64,000 nucleotides of DNA from Methanobrevibacter sp. (GCF_015062935.1 NZ_SUTM01000012.1:1-64000), one strand, 5' to 3'. Positions 30,266-40,235 are shown, numbered from the stretch's first letter. Translations and numbers: made by a program. Notes: generated by a model not told the origin, from the sequence alone.

Positions 30266-30862
30266 ATGGATCGGGATTTAGTTGAAGAAATAGAATATCT
30301 GATAGAGGTTTTAACTAAATCCGGATTTTTTAATATTGATGAAATCCAGGAAATATTGGAAGATCAATTCATTGAGGAGGATATTGATTTTTCTCAATTC
30401 AATATTTCTTTAAATGATTTTGATAATGTCAATTTCAACAAACTTGAATGTGCATTCAATTCACTCGTTGAAAAGGATATTTTGGCTGTACATAATTGCG
30501 GTTTTGATATTGAGGAAGGCGTTGCGGATGCTTTTGAATTGCAGGTACACTTATTGAATAATAAATTCAATCCCGTAGGTTTTTGTTTTTACACTTTTGA
30601 AGATGTTGAGGAAGCAATTTGGGACAATAAATTAAAAATCACATTTAGCGATTTTGAAAATAATGAGAAAAAAGCATTGGAAATTGGCGAAATTGCTGCA
30701 GAAAGTTTGAAATCCGAAGGCTTTTCAATTATATGGGATGGGACTGTAAACAGTCAGATTGAAATAAATCCTTTCAAATGGGATAAATCTTTTGATAGTG
30801 AAAAGGAATATGAAATTGAAGGCGCCTATGAGTGTTTTATTAATAAAGATGTGTTAAAATGA
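30266..30862 (+). CDS. Hypothetical protein (possibly DUF6891-like)
   Basis: 198 residues from ATG 30266; ATG codons at 30242/30245 lie inside the upstream gene. The order HNCGFDIEEG, VGFCFYTFEDVEEAI, LKITFSDF, then GFSIIWDGTVNSQIEI resembles what I remember of DUF6891 proteins (NCG, GYxFYHxxD, WDG). Soluble and acidic. Function unknown. It overlaps the next gene by four bases (ATGA). Confidence 0.7.
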   Translation: MDRDLVEEIEYLIEVLTKSGFFNIDEIQEILEDQFIEEDIDFSQFNISLNDFDNVNFNKLECAFNSLVEKDILAVHNCGFDIEEGVADAFELQVHLLNNKFNPVGFCFYTFEDVEEAIWDNKLKITFSDFENNEKKALEIGEIAAESLKSEGFSIIWDGTVNSQIEINPFKWDKSFDSEKEYEIEGAYECFINKDVLK

Positions 30863-31452
30863 ATGTGAGATCACTAAAATTAATTCGTGAAGTAATGATT
30901 AATTCTTCTAAATTAACTTCTGTTGAAATAGCTCAAGATTCCATATATCTGGAATTTAAAGATGTTGAACTGGGCGTTCCTAAGGAAAGTGAAGATTTTC
31001 CTTTGACTGTTCGTTTTGCAGTTGATTCATTCATAACTGCTTTTTATAATAATATTTGGGATATTGATTTTTTGGCAAAGTACAATTTCAAAAATCAAAT
31101 ACTGAGCGAAGAGGTCTTATATGATATTGTCGAAGTTAAATTCATTGATTTTGAATATCTCAATACCTTTTTCTATAATTTCAAGAAGGAAAAAACAATT
31201 TCAGTTGTCGATGATTTTGATATCCACAATATCCGTAATGATTTTTTCATGTTGATAGAAACAAAAGACATGGCTATTGCTGTTGGCGGAAATCAAATGG
31301 ATTTCTTCACCAAATATGAAAAGTTGGATGATGCTTCTTTAAGGGAACTGTCCAATCAGTGGATGCTTTCTTTTTTAAAATATCATTTAAAAAGAAACAT
31401 TGTTAAAAATCCTGTCTTCGAAAATCATCCTCTGATGTATACTAAGAAATAA
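30859..31452 (+). CDS. Hypothetical protein
   Basis: 197 residues, soluble, rich in Phe and Asp, no motif that I recognise. It shares a four-base overlap with the preceding gene, so it is translationally coupled. The three proteins are of similar size and may act together; the sequence gives no function. Confidence 0.65.
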   Translation: MNVRSLKLIREVMINSSKLTSVEIAQDSIYLEFKDVELGVPKESEDFPLTVRFAVDSFITAFYNNIWDIDFLAKYNFKNQILSEEVLYDIVEVKFIDFEYLNTFFYNFKKEKTISVVDDFDIHNIRNDFFMLIETKDMAIAVGGNQMDFFTKYEKLDDASLRELSNQWMLSFLKYHLKRNIVKNPVFENHPLMYTKK

Positions 31453-31565
31453 TTTTATATTGATTTTATTTTTAATATTAAAAAAATTAGTTTAATAGAT
31501 ATTTTATTTAATTTCAAATTAATATCTATTAAAATTATTAACTCTTATTTTGATTTAACACATAC

Positions 31566-32189
31566 TTAATGTGGAACGTGATTAGTGATATAATTGAATA
31601 CTCCACGAACTCCTGATACAAATCCGTTGTATTCGGTATTGTGGATATTGCTCATGTCATCTTCAATACGGTCATCTATTTCCTTAACGAATGTTGTATT
31701 GTTGTAGTCGGCTGTTGTGAAGTAGTGGACCTGAATTGAATAGTTTGTATCCTCTTTTTGGAATACGTAGTTTACTCCAATATGGTTCCAGATTTCATCA
31801 GTATCTCTTGATGGATTTGAGAAATATTGCTTGGAAACATTAACTCCTGATATAGTACTATTTTCATTTTTTAAAACTTTATATCCGCCATTTTCCATTG
31901 ATTTGAATTTTGATACTGATAATGAAGTAATATGGTCTTCCGGCCAGTCATCCCAATGGTCAATGAAAACATATCCATTTGTTATTGCATGCGGGGTTTT
32001 GGATTGGTTTGTTAAATTCAATTCGTCTGTTGAATTCCATGCTTGTGGAACGACAGCAATACTGTGTCCAAATTCCACGGTGTCATCAGTTTTAAAACTT
32101 AAGAAACTGTTTATTCCGTTAATGTTAATTGCTAGGAAAATGATAATGACTATAATTATCACTGCACGGATTATGTCTTCTCGCCTCAT
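31566..32189 (-). CDS. Membrane-anchored hypothetical protein
   Basis: 207 residues. An N-terminal helix (about 8-24) anchors an outward-facing domain of about 180 residues with several N-x-S/T sites and no cysteines. The strand/helix pattern faintly resembles PsbP-type folds. Its ATG overlaps the glycosyltransferase stop by four bases, so it is made with that enzyme and may assist export or binding of its polysaccharide product (inference). Confidence 0.7.
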   Translation of the reverse strand: MRREDIIRAVIIIVIIIFLAININGINSFLSFKTDDTVEFGHSIAVVPQAWNSTDELNLTNQSKTPHAITNGYVFIDHWDDWPEDHITSLSVSKFKSMENGGYKVLKNENSTISGVNVSKQYFSNPSRDTDEIWNHIGVNYVFQKEDTNYSIQVHYFTTADYNNTTFVKEIDDRIEDDMSNIHNTEYNGFVSGVRGVFNYITNHVPH

Positions 32190-33928
32190 TGTTCTTTACC
32201 TCCTTTGTGTACAGTTTTAGACCATTTTCTTTCTTTTCTAGTCATCATAGTGTACATAGTTAAGAAGAACAATGGAATCAAGTGGAAACAATAAATATAA
32301 TATTTAACGAGGTCTTTTATTAATTCTAGAGCTCCTAGTCTATCTCTTACAAGAGCGAATATCATTCCTGGGAAAAATGCAATAGCTGATAGAATACCTA
32401 CTATCACAGGAGCTTCCATTCTGATTAAAGTAACGTTCTGGAAAAAGAACCATGAAATTGCATTAAGTATTGTAATAACGAATCCGAAGAAGATTAATAG
32501 GTTAAAACTGTAAAATGAAATGTGCTCAATAACATTGAATTTTTTCAATAAGGAAATTTTTGATCTTAAAATTTGGGGCAAGTAGACAAATAATGTTTCA
32601 AAGTTTCCGATTGCCCATCTAATTCTTTGTCTATAAAATGATTTCCAATCGGTAACGGCTTCCTGGTAAACTGCACATTCACCGCAGTAACTGATTTTTC
32701 CTCCTTGAAGAATGATTTTAATGGCTAAATTCAAATCTTCAGTAACTGCAAATCCATCCCATTTTCCGCATTCAATTATGGCTTGTTTTTTCACAAACTG
32801 TCCGTTTCCACCTAAAAATCCTGTGTGGCCTAAATTGTCTTTTGCAATTAGTGTATTTCCGAATGTTGTAAATTCTACATGTTGCATACGGGCTAAAAAG
32901 TTTTCATTCTTATTAAACATTTTAACTCTTGTTTGCACGCCGTCTATTTCATCATTTATGTAAGGCATGACAGTTTTCAGGTAATCTGGTTTAATTCTTG
33001 TATCTGCATCAAATACGCCAATAATCTCTCCTCTGGACAATGTCAATGCATCATTTAAAACAAAACCTTTTCCCTTTCCAGATCTAGGAGGGTGTCTTGT
33101 AACGATTTTAACTTGAGGATATTCTCCTTTTAAACTGGATAATATTTCTCCGGTGGAGTCTGTAGAACCGTCATTTACAACAATAAGTTCATAGTTTGGT
33201 TCTCCATCATCATTATGATAATCAAGTTGGCATACGCTTCTTACAGTATCTTCAATTGTATACTCTTCATTGTGTGCAGGAATGAAAATACTGACAAAAG
33301 GATATTCAGAAATAGGTTCTGGCTTTTTCTGTTTTTTAAGACTGACTAGTGAATTAATAAGCATTGCTCCGGTAGGAATTAAAATTACCCATTGCAGCCA
33401 AGTTGCATTTCTGGACAATATTGCCATGATTATTAAAGAAACACAAAGAATCAGAAGTAAACTGGAATCTGATTTTTCAATCAGAAGCTCTGTACTTTTT
33501 TCCTGTAATTTTGATTGAGCCTCTTGGATAGTCTGGATGTTTCTTTCATGCTTTCTTAAAGCTACAGCCATGGACCTTTGAAGTTCATCTTCGTCAAGAG
33601 GTTTAATTAAATATCCATAAGGATTGCTCATTAATAATTTATCGATGGTTTCATTGAATAAATCTCCGATGATGACTATGATTGGAATGTTATACAGTTC
33701 TAAATCATCAGTTAATTCAAGCAAGTCGATTGATTCAATCTCGGAATCTAAAAATATTAGATTTACGGATTCTTCAACTTTTTTGAATATGTCACTTTTT
33801 TCGTAGGCAGAACCTACAAAATCATAGTCATAATTAACTACATATTCTTGAATTTCAGACAGCAATTCCTTATCTTGGCTGATTGCAAAAATCTTTGGCT
33901 TACCTTCGATTAATTCATATTCAGTCAT
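32186..33928 (-). CDS. Receiver domain fused to processive family 2 glycosyltransferase
   Basis: 580 residues. Residues 10-125 form a CheY-like receiver with phospho-acceptor D61 and K109-P110; the usual acidic pair is reduced to one Asp and the switch Thr is replaced by Gly, so it may be a partly degenerate receiver. Two membrane helices (about 155-195) lead to a GT2 domain with PAHNEEYTIEDTV, VVNDGSTDST, the D-x-D motif FDADTRIK, a TED acceptor motif (VTEDLN) and RQRIRWA, the Q-x-x-RW motif of processive polysaccharide synthases. Three or four C-terminal helices complete a PgaC/hyaluronan-synthase-like layout. Encoded 10 bases after the response regulator, it is a likely signal-controlled exopolysaccharide synthase. 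Confidence 0.9.
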   Translation of the reverse strand: MTEYELIEGKPKIFAISQDKELLSEIQEYVVNYDYDFVGSAYEKSDIFKKVEESVNLIFLDSEIESIDLLELTDDLELYNIPIIVIIGDLFNETIDKLLMSNPYGYLIKPLDEDELQRSMAVALRKHERNIQTIQEAQSKLQEKSTELLIEKSDSSLLLILCVSLIIMAILSRNATWLQWVILIPTGAMLINSLVSLKKQKKPEPISEYPFVSIFIPAHNEEYTIEDTVRSVCQLDYHNDDGEPNYELIVVNDGSTDSTGEILSSLKGEYPQVKIVTRHPPRSGKGKGFVLNDALTLSRGEIIGVFDADTRIKPDYLKTVMPYINDEIDGVQTRVKMFNKNENFLARMQHVEFTTFGNTLIAKDNLGHTGFLGGNGQFVKKQAIIECGKWDGFAVTEDLNLAIKIILQGGKISYCGECAVYQEAVTDWKSFYRQRIRWAIGNFETLFVYLPQILRSKISLLKKFNVIEHISFYSFNLLIFFGFVITILNAISWFFFQNVTLIRMEAPVIVGILSAIAFFPGMIFALVRDRLGALELIKDLVKYYIYCFHLIPLFFLTMYTMMTRKERKWSKTVHKGGKEQ

Positions 33929-33938
33929 GTTAAATCAT

Positions 33939-34349
33939 TTATTCTGTAAAGCCACTAGCATCGTCAATTCTTTTTTCTTCTAACTTTGCTCTGTTGATAG
34001 TAATTTTGAGAGTTTTATCTAGTTTTTGAATATCATAAGGTTTTGAAACAAATCCATATGATCCTTTAACATTAGATTTTTCAAAGGTGTCTGTGTCTGT
34101 GTTTGCTGTCAGGTAAATGATTGGAATTCTCAATTCTGAAATAATTTCTGCAGCTTCAATACCTTCCATATCCCCTTTTAATTTAATATCCATTAAAACA
34201 ACGTCAGGTACGGTTTCTGCAGCGGTATCGATTGCATCTTGACCGGTATCTACTGTATCTACTATTTCATATCCTAATTCTTCTAAACTATATTTCAAAT
34301 CTAATGCAGTAATTGCCTCATCTTCTACAATTAATATTCTTTCATTCAT
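33939..34349 (-). CDS. Single-domain response regulator
   Basis: 136 residues, a stand-alone receiver. D10/E11, phospho-acceptor D54 (VVLMDIKLKGD), T81 and K103-P104 are all in place. There is no DNA-binding or output domain, so it must act through protein contacts, possibly relaying phosphate to the fused receiver next door. A TATA-like TATTTATAAAATAAA on the minus strand in the gap before it suggests an internal promoter after the kinases. Confidence 0.92.
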   Translation of the reverse strand: MNERILIVEDEAITALDLKYSLEELGYEIVDTVDTGQDAIDTAAETVPDVVLMDIKLKGDMEGIEAAEIISELRIPIIYLTANTDTDTFEKSNVKGSYGFVSKPYDIQKLDKTLKITINRAKLEEKRIDDASGFTE

Positions 34350-34435
34350 TTTAAACCATCCATTATTAATATTAATTTATTATTGTTTATTTTATAAATA
34401 TTTTAAGTGTATTTTGTTCGTATTTTTCTTAACTA

Positions 34436-36304
34436 TTATCCTTCGATAGTGTGTTCCATATTTAATGGGAATGTTAGTCTGTAACCTGTTCCATTTTCGT
34501 GTTGGTATAACTCGATATGTCCGTCTAGCTGTTTTGTGAGATTTTTAATAATTTCACAACCCAAGTTTTTAGATATTTTTTTAGGATTTTCTATACCAAT
34601 ACCATTGTCCTTAAGGATTAACTGTCCGGTTTCAGGGTCTAATTTGCTAATTTTTTTGTAAATTACTTTATTTGGAACGCTTTTATCTGGGAATGCATGT
34701 TTTATCGCATTCATTGTTAGTTCATCAATGACCAATAACAGTGGTGTAATGACTTCGATGGTTAAGTTAATGTCGTCATCCACTTCTGACTCGAATTTAA
34801 TTCCATCTCTTAAACCGATCAAACTTGTCATTTGACTATCTTGATCAACAATATAATCTTTTAAATTAATATTTTTGAAATCTGTAGTGTTATAAGTCTT
34901 TTCATGAAGAATAGCCAATGAAGATAATCTTGATTGCATGTGGTCTATGATTATGTGAGGTTTATCTTTATATGCTCTTTTTTCAAGATTTAGGAAACTG
35001 TTTAATACTTGCAGATTATTTTTAACTCTGTGGTGGACCTCTTTGATTAAAACTTTTTGGTGTTCGTTTGCTTCAACCAATTCCTTTTGTTTTTCTCTGT
35101 CTTCAGTCACATCAGTCAAAAATCCGATACTGTGTGAATTTTCTCCAAACTCGAATCTTTCAAGATATACTTCGATGGTTTTTTGATTGTTTTCATCACC
35201 ATGCACGTTATAAGTGAATGTTTTTTCAACTTCGTCTATTTCTCCATCAGCCAATCTTTTGATTTCAGCTTTTACGTCTTCTTCAACAATATTGTCAATC
35301 ACTTTTCGGCTATGGTAATATTTTTCTGGATCGGTTTCAATCACATGGTAAAAACCTTCGGAGAATTCATAGTGCTTGACGTTCAATGGGTCAATTAACA
35401 ATGCCAGTTTTGTGCTGCTTTTGAAACCTTTAAGTAAAAAGTCAACAGGTCTGGTCATTTTCCTGTTTGAATCGGTACTCACATCCTTCATTAAACCGTA
35501 TCTATTTAATAATTTGCCTTCATCATCAAATTTGGAATATAAGTTTACTTCAATATACTTTAATGTACCATCATCTGTTTTTATTCTGATAATTGAATCG
35601 TATGTGGTTTTTCCATCATCCAGCTCATTAAGCATTTTTTTCACTAATGGCTTGTCTTCCGGAATAACTAAATCAAAAACTATATTGTAATATTCGTCAT
35701 TTTCTTCACGTGTACGGTTGAGAATATTGTAAATACCCTGTGTCCATGTGTATCTGTCGTTGATTTTGTAATAGCTTCCTGTTTGTGAGAAGTATTCAAT
35801 TAAATTAGCTTTTTCATCAGCACCTTCATCAGGAACATGTAATCTAGTTTCCTGATTGTCACGGTGGTCTGAAATTAGGATAATTTTACCCAAATCGTTA
35901 AGGATTCGGACGTTAGAAAATCTAGCTAGTTTTTCATGGAAATGATAATAAAATATCATTCTTTTTGATTCTTTTGTTTCATAAACATGTCTTAATGGTT
36001 CAATTAAAACTTTATAAAATCCTGGTGATGTTTTACTGAGCAATCGTCCAGTTACATCATCTTGATGTATGTTACCGCGAACTAATGCACCAAGCCCTAA
36101 TCTTTGCACAATAAAGTCCTCACCGTCATTATAAGGTATAAATACGTCTAAATCGTTTGATATGGAATCTAATGTTTTTTCAAATGGTATTTCTGGTGTT
36201 TCAAATTGTCGAGGGACATGTTGAAATAGTTCACTTTCTGTAATGTCGTAGATATGGACTTCTTCAATATCTTCGAGTTGGCGATATGTTTTTTCAAGCC
36301 TCAT
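34436..36304 (-). CDS. PAS-domain sensor histidine kinase (HisKA_2 type)
   Basis: 622 residues, no membrane segments, so cytosolic. An N-terminal domain of about 160 residues, a PAS domain at about 170-278 (YFSQTGSYYKINDRYTW to YGLMKDVS), a second PAS-like region at about 290-400, then the HisKA_2 dimerisation helix EVHHRVKNNLQVLNSFLNLE with likely phospho-acceptor H425. The HATPase domain has DELTMNAIKHAF (N box) and DNGIGIENP (G1). Its ATG overlaps the upstream paralogue by 11 bases. The signal is unknown. Confidence 0.9.
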   Translation of the reverse strand: MRLEKTYRQLEDIEEVHIYDITESELFQHVPRQFETPEIPFEKTLDSISNDLDVFIPYNDGEDFIVQRLGLGALVRGNIHQDDVTGRLLSKTSPGFYKVLIEPLRHVYETKESKRMIFYYHFHEKLARFSNVRILNDLGKIILISDHRDNQETRLHVPDEGADEKANLIEYFSQTGSYYKINDRYTWTQGIYNILNRTREENDEYYNIVFDLVIPEDKPLVKKMLNELDDGKTTYDSIIRIKTDDGTLKYIEVNLYSKFDDEGKLLNRYGLMKDVSTDSNRKMTRPVDFLLKGFKSSTKLALLIDPLNVKHYEFSEGFYHVIETDPEKYYHSRKVIDNIVEEDVKAEIKRLADGEIDEVEKTFTYNVHGDENNQKTIEVYLERFEFGENSHSIGFLTDVTEDREKQKELVEANEHQKVLIKEVHHRVKNNLQVLNSFLNLEKRAYKDKPHIIIDHMQSRLSSLAILHEKTYNTTDFKNINLKDYIVDQDSQMTSLIGLRDGIKFESEVDDDINLTIEVITPLLLVIDELTMNAIKHAFPDKSVPNKVIYKKISKLDPETGQLILKDNGIGIENPKKISKNLGCEIIKNLTKQLDGHIELYQHENGTGYRLTFPLNMEHTIEG

Positions 36305-38210
36305 TTAAGTCACCTGCATTATTTTTTTCATGATATTCTTCAATTGCATGTTCAAAGTTCACAGGGAAAATTATTCTAAATCCTGTTCCGACATCAGTGT
36401 CTAAAATTTCGAGTTCCCCATTGATTTGTCGGGTTAAATTATTTATTATTTCCCATCCCAAATTGTGATTAATTAATGAATCAGGACTTTCAAGTCCCAC
36501 ACCGTTATCCTTAAGAATTAATTCACAGAAATATTTGTCAATATAATCAATCTTTTTAGATATAGTTTTATCGGGCATTTCCGGATCGGGGAATGCATGT
36601 TTAATCGCATTCATTGTCAGTTCATCAACTATTAAAAGTAGGGGTGTAATCACATCCATAGGTAAATGGATTTTTGGATCTATTTCGGATTCAAAATGAA
36701 TATTTTTTGTTCTAAATAAGGACTGCAAAGTATCGTCCTGGTCATGCATATAATCTGCGAGGTTAATGTTAATGAAATCATCGGTATTATAAGTTTTTTC
36801 GTGCAGAAGTGCAAGTGAAGCTAAACGTGCCTGCATGTTATCTAAAATTCTGTTAGGATTATCTCCATATGCTCTTCTTTCAAGATTCAGGAAACTGTTT
36901 AATACCTGCAAATTGTTTTTAACCCTGTGGTGCACCTCTTTAATTAAAATATTTTTAGTGGCATTGGAATCCATTAACTCTTTCTGTTTTTTACGGGCGT
37001 ATGTAATATCTGTTAAAAATCCGATACTGTGGCTTTTATTACCGTATTTGAATTTTTCAATAAATAATTCACAGATTTTTTGGTTATTCGGGTCTCCTTT
37101 CACATTATATGTGAAAATCCTATTCACTTCATTTCTCTGATTGTTGATTAATTCCTCAAGTTCTTCTCTAACATCATCTTCAACGACATTGTTTAAAATT
37201 GCTTTGTTGTGAATATATTCGGTTTTAGGAACTTCAATCATTCTATAGAATCCTTCACTGAATTCATATCTTTTGCTTAATGGTTCAATGAGTAGAGATA
37301 ACTTGGTATTGTGATTAAAACCGTTCAGCATGAAATCGACAGGTCTTGTCATATGTTTATGTGAATCCACACTGACGTCCTTGAATAAACCGTAATGACT
37401 TATTTCCTCACCGTTTTCATCAAATTTGGAATAAAGATATGTGTCCAAATATTTTATATGTCCTCCAGGGGTTTTAATACGAATAATATTTTCGTAAGTG
37501 TCAGTTTCAGGGCTCATTGTTTCAAGCAACTCTTCAACCAGAGGTTTGTCTTCAGGAATTACTAAATCAAAAATAATGTTATAAAATGAGTCATTTGGCT
37601 CCCTTGAACGGTTTATGATATTATAAATGCCGGGGGTCCATGTAAATTCGTCTCTTGTTTTATAATAGCTTCCGGTCTGTGAGAAGTATTCAATCATGTT
37701 TGCTTTATTCTCGTCTTCTTCTCTTTTTTGCTCTTCGAGCGTTTTTTCTTCTTCATCAATTTTGTTTAAAATATCTGAAATAATATAAATTTCATCTTCG
37801 TCCTGTGCAATATGGACGTTTGCAATATTGCTTATGCGGTCACTGTTATAATAAAATATTCTCATGGTTTTGGTTTTATTGGTTTCATAAACTTCTTTAA
37901 GTCCATCTTTGAATATTTCATAATAAAATGGTGAGACTTGACTTAATTTTCGCCCTTCAACATTTATTAATTGCGCATTAGCTCTTTCTAGAATGCTCCA
38001 CCCTACACGTTCAACAATAAAATCTTCTCCACCGTCAATTGGTGTAAATACATTTATGTCGGAAGGTACATGTTTCATTATATTGCTGAAACGAACTTTT
38101 CCAGGGTCTTTAACTTGAGGAGCATTTTTGAGAAGTTCGACTTTATTAAAATTGTACACACGAACCTCTTCGACTTTTTCCAGTTCTCGATACTTCCTTT
38201 TTATATGCAT
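36294..38210 (-). CDS. PAS-domain sensor histidine kinase (paralogue)
   Basis: 638 residues with the same architecture as the downstream kinase: N-terminal sensing domain, PAS (YFSQTGSYYKTRDEFTW), second PAS-like part, HisKA_2 helix EVHHRVKNNLQVLNSFLNLE and HATPase (DELTMNAIKHAFPD, DNGVGLESP). The pair clearly arose by tandem duplication. A charged insert rich in Glu/Lys lies at about 155-170. It is the first gene of the signalling operon; a TATA-rich region at 38252-38274 probably drives it. Confidence 0.9.
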   Translation of the reverse strand: MHIKRKYRELEKVEEVRVYNFNKVELLKNAPQVKDPGKVRFSNIMKHVPSDINVFTPIDGGEDFIVERVGWSILERANAQLINVEGRKLSQVSPFYYEIFKDGLKEVYETNKTKTMRIFYYNSDRISNIANVHIAQDEDEIYIISDILNKIDEEEKTLEEQKREEDENKANMIEYFSQTGSYYKTRDEFTWTPGIYNIINRSREPNDSFYNIIFDLVIPEDKPLVEELLETMSPETDTYENIIRIKTPGGHIKYLDTYLYSKFDENGEEISHYGLFKDVSVDSHKHMTRPVDFMLNGFNHNTKLSLLIEPLSKRYEFSEGFYRMIEVPKTEYIHNKAILNNVVEDDVREELEELINNQRNEVNRIFTYNVKGDPNNQKICELFIEKFKYGNKSHSIGFLTDITYARKKQKELMDSNATKNILIKEVHHRVKNNLQVLNSFLNLERRAYGDNPNRILDNMQARLASLALLHEKTYNTDDFININLADYMHDQDDTLQSLFRTKNIHFESEIDPKIHLPMDVITPLLLIVDELTMNAIKHAFPDPEMPDKTISKKIDYIDKYFCELILKDNGVGLESPDSLINHNLGWEIINNLTRQINGELEILDTDVGTGFRIIFPVNFEHAIEEYHEKNNAGDLNEA

Positions 38211-38400
38211 GTAATTACCTGATTTTTGTTAAATATGTATTAATTTTTATTTAATATTATATTTATATTATAATGAAAATAGTTTAAAATGGAAGTATAT
38301 AAAATTTGGAAAACCTTTTTAATTAGTAAATATATAGTATTATTGTTATGAAAATTTTATAAGATTTTCAATTATTGATATTTTAAAAAGGAGTTATTAG

Positions 38401-39420
38401 ATGACTTGTAGTATTTTAGTTGGTGGAGCATGGGGTGATGAAGGTAAAGGAAAATGTATTACCTACCTTTGTGACAATGATAAGCCAGAGATTATTGCTC
38501 GTGCAGGAGTCGGACCAAATGCAGGGCATTCCGTTGAATTCAATGGAGAAAAATATGGTTTAAGGTTAACCCCATCTGGTTTTGTACATACCGATGCTAA
38601 ACTCATGATAGGAGCAGGAGTTTTAGTTAATCCGGATGTATTATTTAATGAATTTGAAAATTTAAAGAAGTATAATGTTAAAGAAAGAATGTGCGTTGAC
38701 CCTAGATGTGCAATAATTAATGAAGATCACATGTCAAGGGATAAAAGCTCAGAGCATTTGGCTAAAAAAATCGGAAGTACCGGTTCAGGTTGCGGACCTG
38801 CAAATTCAGACCGTGTATTAAGAACTATTGAACTGGCAAAAGATGTTCCTGAACTCGAAGAATACATTACTGATGTGTCTTTAGCTTGTAATGAAGCAAT
38901 TGACAATGGTGAAGATGTATTTATTGAAGGTTCACAAGGTTTTGCTCTTTCACTTTATTATGGATCTTATCCGTTTGTAACTAGTAAAGACACTACAGCA
39001 TCCACATTTGCTGCGGATGTAGGTGTTGGACCAACTAAAGTAGATGAAGTCATTGATGTATTTAAAGCATATATTTCCCGTGTTGGTGAAGGTCCGTTCC
39101 CAACAGAAATGACCCAGGAAGAAGCAGAAAGCAAAGGTCTTGAAGAATATGGTGTTGTAACCGGAAGACGTAGAAGAATCGGTTACTTTGATATGGAACT
39201 TGCTAAAGAATCTTGTAGAATCAACGGAGCAACTCAAATAGCTTTAACTTGTGTCGATAAACTCTTTGACTGTGCCCGTGTACAAAACTATGATGATTTA
39301 TCTGCTGAAACTAAAGCTTTCATTGAAGATATTCAAACTGAAACAGGAGTTCCTGTAACAATTATTTCTACAGGCCCTGACTTAAAAGACACAATTGATT
39401 TAAGAAAAGAATTATTATAA
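38401..39420 (+). CDS. purA: Adenylosuccinate synthetase
   Basis: 339 residues, the shortened archaeal form (bacterial enzymes are about 430). Joins IMP and aspartate with GTP to give adenylosuccinate. The GTP loop [33 protein letters not shown] and [12 protein letters not shown] are clear. AAGGAG at 38388-38393 precedes the ATG, with AAATATATAG at 38328-38337 as box A. Followed by a T-run. Confidence 0.96.
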   Translation: MTCSILVGGAWGDEGKGKCITYLCDNDKPEIIARAGVGPNAGHSVEFNGEKYGLRLTPSGFVHTDAKLMIGAGVLVNPDVLFNEFENLKKYNVKERMCVDPRCAIINEDHMSRDKSSEHLAKKIGSTGSGCGPANSDRVLRTIELAKDVPELEEYITDVSLACNEAIDNGEDVFIEGSQGFALSLYYGSYPFVTSKDTTASTFAADVGVGPTKVDEVIDVFKAYISRVGEGPFPTEMTQEEAESKGLEEYGVVTGRRRRIGYFDMELAKESCRINGATQIALTCVDKLFDCARVQNYDDLSAETKAFIEDIQTETGVPVTIISTGPDLKDTIDLRKELL

Positions 39421-39735
39421 TTCTTTTTTACTACTTTTTTTTTTTAATGTTTTTATAATTTAAAGACTGAAATAAGGATTATTTCTATTAATCATGCCAA
39501 TGGATATTCTGTGGGTTTGAATGGTATGTTCAATAGATTCGTGATTGCAATCTGCCATTTTTCAAGCGTTTGTGATGTGATTTCGTTATAGATGATCCTG
39601 GAATTGAAGCAGAGGAGTATACTGAATATATTGCAACAATATTCTTAATCAATTAATAATTATTTAGTATTATGTTTGTTGATTGGGTAGTTTTTCTCAT
39701 AAACTTTTTATTTTAATTTATTTAAATTAATATTC
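39421..39735. other. Intergenic region with possible gene remnant
   Basis: 315 bases. After the purA T-run, one frame reads NHANGYSVGLNGMFNRFVIAI from 39490, ending at TAG 39589, and another reads DDPGIEAEEYTEYIATIFLIN to TAA at 39654-39656. Both are protein-like and near each other, which could reflect a decayed, frameshifted gene. No start or ribosome binding site is present, so it is not called as a gene. Confidence 0.3.
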
Positions 39736-40167
39736 ATGAATAAACTAATTTTTGCAGCAATTTTTTTAAGCGTTTTTTTAGGCTCAGCAGTAAATGCCGA
39801 GGATATTTCAACAGATACTGTTAAACTTAAAATTAATAATACGACTTTTGATGTTAAATTGGAAAATAATTCAGCAACAGAAGAATTAATAAATCATTTA
39901 AATGATGGAAATGTCACTGTTGAAGCAGCTGACTACGGTAATTTTGAAAAAGTGGGAAGTTTGGGTTTTTCACTACCTACTAATGATGAAAATATTGAAA
40001 CTGCATCCGGCGATATTGTACTGTATCAGGGAAATCAGATATCTCTGTTCTATGAGTCTCATTCCTGGAGTTATACAAAAATCGGTAAAATACAAAACGT
40101 AAGTTCAGATGAGCTTAAAGGCATTTTAGGCTCAGGTGATGTTAAACTGACATTCAGTTTAAATTAA
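39736..40167 (+). CDS. Secreted cyclophilin-like fold protein
   Basis: 143 residues. Signal peptide 1-21 (ends VNA). The mature domain reads VKLKINNTTFDVKLENNSATEELINHL, GDIVLYQGNQISLFYESHSWSYTKIGKI and ends DVKLTFSLN, the pattern of the small cyclophilin-like domain (Cyclophil_like family) found in many prokaryotes. It lacks a ribosome binding site and sits close to a TATA-like stretch, so it may be leaderless. Function unknown. Confidence 0.82.
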   Translation: MNKLIFAAIFLSVFLGSAVNAEDISTDTVKLKINNTTFDVKLENNSATEELINHLNDGNVTVEAADYGNFEKVGSLGFSLPTNDENIETASGDIVLYQGNQISLFYESHSWSYTKIGKIQNVSSDELKGILGSGDVKLTFSLN

Positions 40168-40187
40168 CTCATAATGTTTAAATATAT

Positions 40188-40235
40188 CTATTCAAACGGT
40201 TTAAGGCTGTTTGAATAGTTAATTCTATTTTTTTT
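40188..40235 (+). terminator. Stem-loop terminator
   Basis: CTATTCAAAC (40188-40197) and GTTTGAATAG (40209-40218) form a perfect ten-pair stem with an 11-base loop, followed by an eight-base T-run at 40228-40235. Ends the cyclophilin-like gene. Confidence 0.75.
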
